Assembly (NCBI RefSeq): GCF_051014445.1
Contig: NC_135136.1
Coordinates: forward strand, 21,470,001-21,534,000
Origin: Colletes latitarsis
Lineage: Eukaryota; Arthropoda; Insecta; Hymenoptera; Colletidae
Direction of reading: 5' to 3'
Length of the DNA stretch: 64,000 nucleotides
The notes beneath the pieces are model-generated. The model was not told the origin of the DNA and ran no database searches. It saw only the letters and a program-made list of their open reading frames with translations. Below are positions 52,475 through 63,758 of this stretch, piece after piece. The position numbers were made by a program, and so were the translations under genes. Position 1 is the stretch's first letter. Each line of letters begins with the position of its first letter.

Positions 52475-52484
52475 GGTACCACAC
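52464..52484. other. Out-of-register A/B junction, copy 2
   Basis: The left side and the break point (AACGCAAGTTAGGTACCACACCG) are the same as at 48,880-48,900. The B sequence that follows differs slightly (GAAGCAGTC for GAAACAGTC), so the right flank was later altered or exchanged. Two copies of one rare break show that it arose once and was then amplified. Confidence 0.92.
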
Positions 52485-53117
52485 CGAAGCAGTCAATTAA
52501 ACCTGGTTCCGATTAATATTTTAGAGGATAACGCCGGTTATGTCTGGGTTAGGTCTGGGATTTGCCCTCATCTGGCTCGTACTTTCGCATTTTTCGCATA
52601 CTTGTTGGCCAGATCCTGGGCTTTTTCTGGTTTGGATAACGTAGTAATGTGGTACCACACCGAAACAGTCAATTAAACCTGGTTGCGATTAATATTTTAG
52701 AGGATAACGCCGGTTATTTCTCGGTTAGGTCTGGGATTTGCCCTCATCTGGCACGTACTTTCGCATTTCTCGCATACCTGTTGGCCAGATCCTGGGCTTT
52801 TCCTGGTTTGGATCACGTAGTAATGTGGTAACACACTGAAACAGTCAATAAAAGCAGGTTCTGATTACTATTTTAGAGGATAACGCTGGTTATGTCTGGG
52901 TTAGGTCTGGGATTTGCCCTCATCTGGCTCGTACTTTCGCATTTTTCGCATACTTGTTGGCCAGTTCCTGGGCTTTTTCTGGTTTAGATCATGTAGTAAT
53001 GTGGTTCCACACCGAAACAGTCAATTAAACCTGGTTGCGATTAATATTTTAGAGGATAACGCCGGTTATGTCACGGTTAGGTCTGGGATTTGCCGTCATC
53101 TGGCTCGAATTTTCGCA
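52475..53117. repeat. Family B island
   Basis: About 3.6 family B monomers. The left part matches 51,002 onward but carries one additional monomer near 52,649-52,831, and the right part (52,914) matches 51,265 and 49,330. It ends in TTCGCATT at about 53,118. Confidence 0.86.
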
Positions 53118-53541
53118 TTCTTCACATACATCTTGAACAGATCCTGGGTTTTTTCTCGTTTCGATCACGTAGTAATGTGGTACCACACTTAAACAGTCGA
53201 TTAAACCTGGTTTCGATTAATATTTTAGAGGATAGCGCATGTTAGGTCTAGGTTAGGCCAGGGATTTGCCCTCATCAGTCTCATACTTTCGCATTCTTCA
53301 CATACATCTTGAACAGATCCTGGGTTTTTTCGTGTTTCGATCACGTAGTAATGTGGTACCACACTGAAACAGTCGATTAAACCTGGTTTCGATTAATATT
53401 TTAGAGGATAGCGCATGTTAGATCTAGGTTAGGCCAGGGATTTGCCCTCATCAGTCTCATACTTTCGCATTCTTCACATACATCTTGAACAGATCCTGGG
53501 TTTTTTCTGGTTTGGATCACGTAGTAATGTGGTACCACACC
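53118..53541. repeat. Family A island
   Basis: About 2.4 family A monomers, a copy of 49,532-49,957 with small changes such as CGTGTTTCGATC near 53,332. It is left at the dyad in the same way. Confidence 0.86.
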
Positions 53542-54393
53542 TTAACAGTCAATTAAACCCGGTTGCGATTAATGTTTTAGAGGATAACGCCGGTTATGTC
53601 TGGGTTAGGTCTGGGATTTGCCCTCATCTGGCTCGTACTTTCGCATTTCTCGCATACCTGTTGGCCAGATCCTGGGCTTTTCCTGGTTTGGATCACGTAG
53701 TAATGTGGTTCCACACCGAAACAGTCAATTAAACCTGGTTGCGATTAATATTTTAGACGATAACGCCGTTTATGTCTCTGTCAGGTCTGGGATTTGCCGT
53801 CATCTGGGTCGTACCTTCGCATTTTTCGCCTACTTGTTGGCAAGATCCTGGGCTTTTTCATGCTTGGACCACGTAGTAATGTGGTTCCACACTGAAGCAG
53901 TCAAATAAACCTGGTTCCGATTAATATTTTACAGGATAACGCCAGCTATGTCTCGGTTAGGTCTGGGATTTTCCCTCATCTGGCTCGTACCTTCGCATTT
54001 TGCGCCTATTTGTTGGCAAGATCCTGGGCTTTTTCTGGTTTGGACCACGTAGTAATGTGGTGCCACACTGTAACAGTCAAATAAACCTGGTTCCGATCAA
54101 TATTTTACAGGATAACGCCGGCTACGTCTGGGTTAGGTCTGGTATTTGCCATTATCTGGCTCGTACTTTCGCATTTTTCGCTTGCTTGTTGGCAAGATCC
54201 TGGGCTTTTTCTGGTTTGGACCACGTAGTATTGTGGTGCCACACTGAAACAGTCAAATAAACTTGGCTCCGATCAATATTTTACAGGATAACGCCGGCTA
54301 CGTCTGGGTTAGGTCTGGTATTTGCCATTATCTGGCTCGTACTTTCGCATTTTTCGCTTGCTTGTTGGCAAGATCCTGGGCTTTTTCTGGTTT
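53542..54393. repeat. Family B island
   Basis: About 4.8 family B monomers, a copy of 49,958-50,760. One monomer has GGCTTTTCCTGG near 53,676, as at 52,796. The right end, between 54,379 and 54,396, switches to family A (GGGTCACGTAGTAGTG) inside the conserved CTGGTTTGG element. Confidence 0.85.
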
Positions 54394-55290
54394 GGGTCAC
54401 GTAGTAGTGTGGTACCACACTGAAACAGTCGATTAAACCTGGTTTCGATCAATATTTTTGAGGATAACGTATGTTAGGTCTAGGTTAGGCCGGGGATTTT
54501 CACTCAACAAACTCATACTTTCGCATTCTTCACATACTTGTTGAACGGATCCTGGGTTTTTTCTGGTTTCGATCACGTAGTAATGTGGGACCACACTGAA
54601 ACAATCAATTAAACCTGGTCATGACAAATATTTTAGAGGATAACGCATGTTAGGTCTGGGTTAGGTCTAGGATTTGCCCTCGTCAGGCTCATACTTTCGC
54701 ATATTTCTCATACTTCATGGCTAGATCCTGGGCTGTTTCTGGATTGTATCACGTAGTAATGTGGTACCACGCTGAAACAGTCAATTAAACCTAGTTTCGA
54801 TCAATATTTTAGAGGATAACGCAAGCTAGGTCTGGGATAGGTCTGGGATTCGCCCTCATCAGTTCCATACTTTCGCGTTTTTCACATACTTGTTGAACAG
54901 ATCCCGGGTTTTTTCTGGTATGGATCACGTAGTAGTGTGGTACCACACTGAAACAGTCGATTAAACCTGGTTTCAATCAATATTTTTGAGGATAACGCAT
55001 GTTAGGTCTAGGTTAGGTCTGGGATTTTCACTCATCAGGCTCATACTTTCGCATTCTTCACATACTTCTTGAACGGATCCTGGGTTTTTTCTGGTTTGGA
55101 TCACGTAGTAATGTGGGACCACACTGAAACAATCAATTAAACCTGGTCATGATAAATATTTTAGAGGATAACGCATGTTAGGTCTGGGTTAGGTGTAGGA
55201 TTTGCCCTCGTCAGGCTCATACTTTCGCATATTTCTCATACTTCATGGCTAGATCCTGGGCTATTTCTGGATTGGATCACGTAGTAATGT
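54394..55290. repeat. Family A island
   Basis: About 5.1 family A monomers with T, Y and F cassettes and CTGGTCATGA elements, more like the 15-17 kb region than the nearby ACATCTTG subtype. It changes to B at the left half of the dyad between 55,276 and 55,293. Confidence 0.86.
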
Positions 55291-57060
55291 GGTTCCACAC
55301 CGAAACAGTCAATTAAACCTGGTTGCGATTAATATTTTAGAGGATAACGCCGGTTATGTCACGGTTAGGTCTGGGATTTGCCGTCATCTGGCTCGAATTT
55401 TCGCATTTTTCTCATACTTGTTGGCCAGATCCTGGCCTTTTTCTGGCTTGGACCACGCAGTAATGTGGTCTCACACTGAAACAGTCAATTATACCTGGTT
55501 GCGATTAATTTTTTGGAGGATAACGCTGGTTATGTTTGGGTTAGTTCCGGAACTTGCAACCATCTGGCTCATACTTTGGGATTTCTCGCATACTTGGTGA
55601 CCAGATCCTTGCCTTTTTCTGGCTTGGACCAAGTAGTAATGTGGGACCACACTCAGACAGTCAATTAAACCTGGTTGCGATTAATATTTTAGAGGATAAC
55701 GCCGGTTATGTCACGGTTAGGTCTGGGATTTGCCGTCATCTGGCTCGTATTTTCGCATTTTTCGCATACTTGTTGGCCAGATCCTGGCCTTTTTCTGTCT
55801 TGGACCACGTAGTAATGTGGTATCACACTGAAACAGTCAATTAAACCTGGTTGCGGTTAACATTTTGGAGGATAACGCCGGTTATGTCTCGGTTAGGTCT
55901 GGGATTTGCCCTCATTTGGCTCGTACCTTCGCATTTTTCGCCTACTTGTTGGCAAGATCCTGGGCTTTTCCTGGTTTGGATCACGTAGTAATGCGGTACC
56001 ACACCGAAGCAGTCAATTAAACCTGGTTGCGATAAATATTTTAGAGGATAACGCCGGTTATGGCTTGGTTAGGTCTGGTATTTGCCCTCATCTGGCTGTT
56101 ACTTTCTCATTTCTCGCATACTTGTTGGCCAGATCCTTGCCTTTACCTGGATTGGATCACGTAGTAATGCGGCACCACACTGAAACAGTCAATTAAACCT
56201 GGTTGCGATTAATATTTTGGAGGATAACGCTGGTTATGTCTGGGTTAGTTCCGGTATTTGCAACCATCTGGCTGATACATTCGCATTTTTTGCATACTTC
56301 TTGGCCAGATCCTGGCCTTTTCCTGATTTGGATCACGTAGTAATGCGGTACCACACCGAAACAGTCAATAAAACCTGGTTGCCATTAATATTTTAGAGAA
56401 TAATTCATGTTAGGTCTAGGTTAGGTCTGGGATTTGTTCTCATCAGGCTCGCACATTCGCATTTTTCGCATACTTGTTGACAAGATCCTGGGCTTTTTCT
56501 GGTTTAGATCATGTAGTAATGTGGCTCCACACCGAAACAGTCAATTAAACCTGGTTGCGATAAATATTTTAGAGGATAACGCCGGTTATGTCACGGTTAG
56601 GTCTGGGATTTGCCGTCATCTGGCTCGAATTTTCGCATTTTTCTCATACTTGTTGGCCAGATCCTGGCCTTTTTCTGGCTTGGACCACGCAGTAATGTGG
56701 TCTCACACTGAAACAGTCAATTAAACCTGGTTGCGATTAATTTTTTGGAGGATAACGCTGGTTATGTTTGGGTTAGTTCCGGTACTTGCAACCATCTGGC
56801 TCATACTTTCGCATTTCTCGCATACTTGGTGACCAGATCCTGGCCTTTTTCTGGCTTGGACCAAGTAGTAATGTGGGACCACACTCAGACAGTCAATTAA
56901 ACCTGGTTGCGATTAATATTTTAGAGGATAGCGCCGGTTATTTCTCGGTTAGGTCTGGGATTTGCCGTCATCTGTCTCGTACTTTCGCATATTTCTCATA
57001 CCTGATGGCCAGATCCTGGGCTTTTTCTGGTTTGGATCACGTAGTAATGTGGTACCACAC
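55291..57060. repeat. Family B island with one hybrid monomer
   Basis: About 10 monomers, mainly B. The monomer around 56,385-56,450 has an A-like AGAATAATTCATGTTAGGTC and CATCAGGCTC within B surroundings. Its right part duplicates the mosaic near 43.5-44.3 kb. It passes to A through a TTCGCATATTTC hybrid near 56,988. Confidence 0.86.
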
Positions 57061-59182
57061 TGAAACAGTCCATTGAACCTGGTTTCGATCAATATATTAG
57101 AGGATAACGCATGTTAGGTCTAGGTTAGGTCTAGGATTTGCCCTCATCAGTCTCATACTTTCGCATTCTTCACATACATCTTGAACAGATCCTGGGTTTT
57201 TTCTTGTTTCGATCACGTAGTAATGTGGTACCACACTGAAACAGTCGATTAAACCTGGTTTCGATTAATATTTTAGAGGATAGCGCATGTTAGGTCTAGG
57301 TTAGGCCAGGGATTTGCCCTCATCAGTCTCATACTTTCGCATTCTTCACATACATCTTGAACAGATCCTGGGTTTTTTCATGTTTCGATCACGTAGTAAT
57401 GCGGTACCACACTGAAACAGTCGATTAAACCTGGTTTCGATTAATATTTTAGAGGATAGCGCATGTTAGGTCTAGGTTAGGCCAGGGATTTACCCTCATC
57501 AGCCTCATGCTTTCGCATTCTTCACATACATCTCGAACAGATCCTGGGTTTTTTCTGCTTTGGATCACGTAGTAATGTGGTACCACACTGAAACAGTCAA
57601 TTAAACCTGGTCTTGATAAATATTTTAGAGGATAACGCATGTTAGATCTGGGTTAGGTCTACGATTTGCCCTCATCAGGCTCATACTTTCGCATATTTCT
57701 CATACTTGTTGGCTAGATCCTGGGCTTTTTCCGGATTGGAACACGTAGTAATGTGGTACAACACAGAAACTGTCAATTAGACGTGGTTTCCGTCAATATT
57801 TTATAGGATAACACATGTTAGGTCTAGGTTAGGTCTAGGGTTTGCCATCATCAGTCTCATACTTTCGCATTCTTCACATACTTCTTGAACTGATCCTGGG
57901 TTTTTTCTTGTTTCGATCACGTAGTAATGTGGTACCACACTGAAACAGACCATTAAACCTGGTTTCGATTTATATTTTAGAGGATAACACATGTTAGGTC
58001 TAGGTTAGGTCTGCGATTTGCCCTCATCTGGGTCATACATTCGCAGTTTTAAAATACATGTTGACCTGATCGATGGTTTCTTCTGCTTTGGATCACGTAG
58101 TAAAGTGGTACCACACTGAAACAGTCAATTAAACCTGGTTTCGATCGATATTTTAGAGGATAGGATATGTTAGGTCTAGGTTAAAACTGGGATTTGCTGT
58201 CATCAGGCTCATACTTTCGTATATTTCTCATTCTTGTTGGCCAGATCCTAGGCTTCCACTGGTTAGCATCACGTAGTAATGTGGTACCACACTGAAACAG
58301 TCGATTAAACCTGGTTTCGATTAATATTTTAGAGGATAGCGCATGTTAGGTCTAGGTTAGGCCAGGGATTTGCCCTCATCAGTCTCATACTTTCACATTC
58401 TTCACATACATCTTGAACAGATCCTGGGTTTTTTCTTGTTTGGATCACGTAGTAATGTGGTACCACACCGAAACAGTCGATTAGACCTGGTTTCGGTCAA
58501 TATTTTTGAGGATAACGCATGTTAGGTCTAGGTTAGGCCTGGGATTTGCCCCCATAAGATTCATACTTTCGCGTTTTTCACATACTTGTTGGACAGATCC
58601 CTGGCTTTTTCAGGTTTGGATCACGAACTAATGTGGTACCACACTGAAACAGTCCATAAAACCTGGTTTCGATCAATATTTTAGAGGATAGCGAATGTTA
58701 GGTCTAGGTTAGGCCAGGGATTTACCCTCATCAGGGTCATACTTTCGCAGTTTTAACATACATGTTGACCTGAGCGAGGGTTTTTTCTGCTTTGGATCAC
58801 GTAGTAATGTGGTACCACACTGAAACAGTCAATTAAACCTGGTCTTCATAAATATTTTAGAGGATAACGCATGTTAGATCCGGGTTAGGTCTACGATTTG
58901 CCCTCATCAGGCTCATTCTTTCGCATATTTCTCATACTTGTTGGCTAGATCCTGGGCATTTTCTGGATTGGAACACGTAGTAATGTGGTACAACACTGAA
59001 ACTGTCAATTAGACGTGGTTTCCGTCAATATTTTAGAGGATAACACATGTTAGGTCTAGGTTAGGTCTAGGGTTTGCCCTCATCAGGCTCATACTTTCGC
59101 ATTCTTCACATACTTCTTGAACTGATCCTGGGTTTTTTCTTGTTTCGATCACGTAGTAATGTGGTACCACACTGAAACAGAC
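57061..59182. repeat. Family A block, ACATCTTGAAC and AAAATACATG subtypes
   Basis: About 12 family A monomers of the same subset as 44,261-48,890: 57,801 matches 45,528 and 47,112, and the GGACAGATCCCTGG/CACGAACTAATG monomer near 58,591 matches 45,262 at an offset of 13,329 bp. It gives way to the terminal 13-monomer repeat at 59,183. Confidence 0.88.
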
Positions 59183-61470
59183 CATTAAACCTGGTTTTGA
59201 TCAATATTTTAGAGAACAATTCATGATAGGTCTAGGTTAGGTCTGGGATTTGCTCTTATCAGGCACATTCTTTCTCATATTTCTCATACTTGAAAGCTAG
59301 ATCCTGGGCTTTTTCTGGATTGCATCACGTAGTAATGAAGTACAACACTGAAACAGTCAAATAAACCTGGTTTCCATCAATATTTTAGAGGACAACGCAT
59401 GTTAGGTCTAGGTTAGGCCTGGGATTTGCCCTCATCAGGGTCATACTTTCGCAGTTTTAACATACATGTTGACCTGATCGAGGGTTTCTTCCTCTTTGGA
59501 TCACGTACTAAAGTGGTACCACACTGAAACAGTCCATTAAACCTGGTTTGGATCAATATTTTAGAGGATAACGCATGTTAGGTCTAGGTTAGCCCTGGGA
59601 TTTTCACTCATCAGACTCATAATTTCGCATTCTTCACATACTTGTTGAACGGATCCTGCGTTTTTTCTGGTTTGGATCACGTAGTAATGTGGGACCACAC
59701 TGAAACAATCAATTAAACCTGGTCTTGATAAATATTTTAGAGGATAACACATGTTAGGTCTGGGATAGGTCTGGGATTTGCCCTCATCAGACTCATACTT
59801 TCGCACACTTCACATACTCGTTGAACAGATCCTGGGTTATTTTCTGGTTTGGATCACATAGTAATGTGGTACCACACTGAAACAGTCAATTAAACCTGGT
59901 TTCCATCAATACTTTAGAGGACAACGCATGTTAGGTCTAGGTTAGGCCTGGGATTTGCCCTCATAAGGGTCATACTTTCGCGTTTTTCACATACTTGAAC
60001 AGATCCTGGGTTTTTTCTGCTTTGGATCACGTAGTAAAGTGGTACCACACTGAAACAGTCCATTAAACCTGGTTTCGATCAATATTTTAGAGGATAACGC
60101 AAGTTAGGTCTGGGATAGGTCTGGGATTCGCCCTCATCATTCCCATACTTTTGCGTTTTTCACATACTTGTTGAACAGATCCCGGGTTTTTTCTGGTTTG
60201 GATCACGTAGTAGTGTGGTACCACACTCAAACAGTCGATTAAACCTGGTTTCGATCAATATTTTTGAGGATAACGCATGTTAGGTCTAGGTTAGGCCGGG
60301 GATTTTCACTCATCAGACTCATACTTTCGCATTCTTCACATACTTGTTGAACGGATCCTGGGTTTTTACTGGTTTGGAACACGTAGTAATGTGGGGCCAC
60401 ACTGAAACAATCAATTAAACCTGGTCTTGATAAATATTTTAGAGGATAACGCATATTAGGTCTGGGTTAGGTCTAGGATTTGCCCTCGTCAGGCTCATAC
60501 TTTCGCATATTTCTGTATACTTCATGGCTAGATCCTGGGCTATTTCTGGATTGGATCACGTAGTAATGTGGTACCACACTGAAACAGTCGATTAAACCAG
60601 GTTTCGATCAATATATTTGGGGATAACGCAAGTTAGGTATGGGATAGGTCTGGGATTTGCCCTCATCAGGCTCATTCTTTCGCATATTTCTCATACTTGA
60701 TGGCTAGATCCTGGGCTTTTTCTGGATTGCATCACGCAGTAATGAAATACAACACTGAAACAGTCAATTAAACCTGGTTTCCATCAATATTTTAGAGGAC
60801 AACGCATGTTAGGTCTAGGTTATGCCTGGGATTTGCCCTCATCAGGGTCATACTTTCGCGTTTTTCACATACTTGTTGAACAGATCCTGGGTTTTCTCCG
60901 GTTTGGATCACGTAGTAATGTGGGACCACACTGAAACAGTCAATTAAACCTGGTTTCGGTCAATATTTTAGAGAATAATTCATGTTAGGTCTAGGTTAGG
61001 TCTGGGATTTGCTCTCATCAGGCTCATTCTTTCGCATATTTCTCATACTTGATGGCTAGATCCTGGGCTTTTTCTGGATTGCATCACGCAGTAATGAAAC
61101 ACAACACTGAAACAGTCAATTAAACCTGGTTTCCATCAATGTTTTAGAGGACAACGCATGTTAGGTCTAGGTTAGGCCTGGGATTTGCCCTCATCAGGGT
61201 CATACTTTCGCGTTTTTCACACACTTGTTGAACAGATCCTGGGTTTTTTCTGGTTTGGATCACGTAGTAATGTGGGACCACTCTGAAGCAGTCAATTAAA
61301 CCTGGTTTCGATCAATATTTTAGAGAAAAATTCATGTTAGGTCTGGGTTAGGTCTAGGATTTGCCCTCGTCAGGCTCATGCTTTCGCATATTTCTCATAC
61401 TTCATGGCTGGATCCTGGGCTATTTCTGGATTGGATCACGTAGTAATGTGGTACCACACTGAAACAGTCA
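59183..61470. repeat. 13-monomer higher-order repeat, copy 1 (2,288 bp)
   Basis: Counting from the G-type monomer near 59,449, the cassette order is G, T, C, F, F, T, Y, Y, F, Y, F, Y, Y, and then repeats. Diagnostic points recur exactly 2,288 bp apart: 59,561 with 61,849 and 60,239 with 62,527. One F monomer has a 3-bp deletion (CACATACTTGAACAG near 59,990) that is kept in copy 2. Confidence 0.92.
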
Positions 61471-63758
61471 ATTAAACCTGGTTTTGATCAATATTTTAGA
61501 GAACAATTCATGTTAGGTCTAGGTTAGGTCTGGGATTTGCTCTCATCAGGCTCATTCTTTCTCATATTTCTCGTACTTGATGGCTAGATCCTGGGCTTTT
61601 TCTGGATTGCATCAGGTAGTAATGAAGTACAACACTGAAACAGTCAACTAAACCTGGTTTCCATCAATATTTTAGAGGACAACGCATGTTAGGTCTAGGT
61701 TAGGCCTGGGATTTGCCCTCATCAGGGTCATACTTTCGCAGTTTTAACATACATGTTTGACCTGATCCAGGATTTTTTCTGCTTTGGATCACGTAGTAAA
61801 GTGGTACCACACTGAAACAGTCCATTAAACCTGGTTTGGATCAATATTTTAGAGGATAACGCATGTTAGGTCTAGGTTAGCCGTGGGATTTTCACTCATC
61901 AGACTCATAATTTCGCATTCTTCACATACTTGTTGAACGGATCCTGCGTTTTTTCTGGTTTGGATCACGTAGTAATGTGGGACCACACTGAAACAATCAA
62001 TTAAACCTGGTCTTGATAAATATTTTAGAGGATAACACATGTTAGGTCTGGGATAGGTCTGGGATTTGCCCTCATCAGACTCATACTTTCGCACACTTCA
62101 CATACTCGTTGAACAGATCCTGGGTTATTTTCTGGTTTGGATCACATAGTAATGTGGTACCACACTGAAACAGTCAATTAAACCTGGTTTCCATCAATAT
62201 TTTAGAGGACAACGCATGTTAGGTCTAGGTTAGGCCTGGGATTTGCCCTCATAAGGGTCATACTTTTGCGTTTTTCACATACTTGAACAGATCCTGGGTT
62301 TTTTCTGCTTTGGATCACGTAGTAAAGTGGTACCACACTGAAACAGTCCATTAAACCTGGTTTCGATCAATATTTTAGAGGATAACGCAAGTTAGGTCTG
62401 GGATAGGTCTGGGATTCGCCCTCATCATTCCCATACTTTTGCGTTTTTCACATACTTGTTGAACAGATCCCGGGTTTTTTCTGGTTTGGATCACGTAGTT
62501 GTGTGGTACCACACTCAAACAGTCGATTAAACCTGGTTTCGATCAATATTTTTGAGGATAACGCATGTTAGGTCTAGGTTAGGCCGGGGATTTTCACTCA
62601 TCAGACTCATACTTTCGCATTCTTCACATACTTGTTGAACGGATCCTGGGTTTTTACTGGTTTGGAACACGTAGTAATGTGGGACCACACTGAAACAATC
62701 AATTAAACCTGGTCTTGATAAATATTTTAGAGGATAACGCATATTAGGTCTGGGTTAGGTCTAGGATTTGCCCTCGTCAGGCTCATACTTTCGCATATTT
62801 CTGTATACTTCATGGCTAGATCCTGGGCTATTTCTGGATTGGGTCACGTAGTAATGTGGTACCACACTGAAACAGTCGATTAAACCAGGTTTCGATCAAT
62901 ATTTTTGAGGATAACGCAAGTTAGGTATGGGATAGGTCTGGGATTTGCCCTCATCAGGCTCATTCTTTCGCATATTTCTCATACTTGATGGCTAGATCCT
63001 GGGCTTTTTCTGGATTGCATCACGCAGTAATGAAATACAACACTGAAACAGTCAATTAAACCTGGTTTCCATCAATATTTTAGAGGACAACGCATGTTAG
63101 GTCTAGGTTATGCCTGGGATTTGCCCTCATCAGGGTCATACTTTCGCGTTTTTCACATACTTGTTGAACAGATCCTGGGTTTTCTCCGGTTTGGATCACG
63201 TAGTAATGTGGGACCACACTGAAACAGTCAATTAAACCTGGTTTCGGTCAATATTTTAGAGAATAATTCATGTTAGGTCTAGGTTAGGTCTGGGATTTGC
63301 TCTCATCAGGCTCATTCTTTCGCATATTTCTCATACTTGATGGCTAGATCCTGGGCTTTTTCTGGATTGCATCACGCAGTAATGAAACACAACACTGAAA
63401 CAGTCAATTAAACCTGGTTTCCATCAATATTTTAGAGGACAACGCATGTTAGGTCTAGGTTAGGCCTGGGATTTGCCCTCATCAGGGTCATACTTTCGCG
63501 TTTTTCACATACTTGTTGAACAGATCCTGGGTTTTTTCTGGTTTGGATCACGTAGTAATGTGGGACCACACTGAAGCAGTCAATTAAACCTGGTTTCGAT
63601 CAATATTTTAGAGAAAAATTCATGTTAGGTCTGGGTTAGGTCTAGGATTTGCCCTCGTCAGGCTCATGCTTTCGCATATTTCTCATACTTCATGGCTGGA
63701 TCCTGGGCTATTTCTGGATTGGATCACGTAGTAATGTGGTACCACACTGAAACAGTCA
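61471..63758. repeat. 13-monomer higher-order repeat, copy 2 (2,288 bp)
   Basis: This copy has the same monomer order and length as copy 1. Differences seen by eye are few, for example GTGGGACC for GTGGGGCC near 62,679, ATATTTTTGAGG for ATATATTTGGGG near 62,900 and GATTGGGTCACG near 62,840. It is one of the most homogeneous parts of the window, which suggests recent tandem duplication. Confidence 0.92.
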
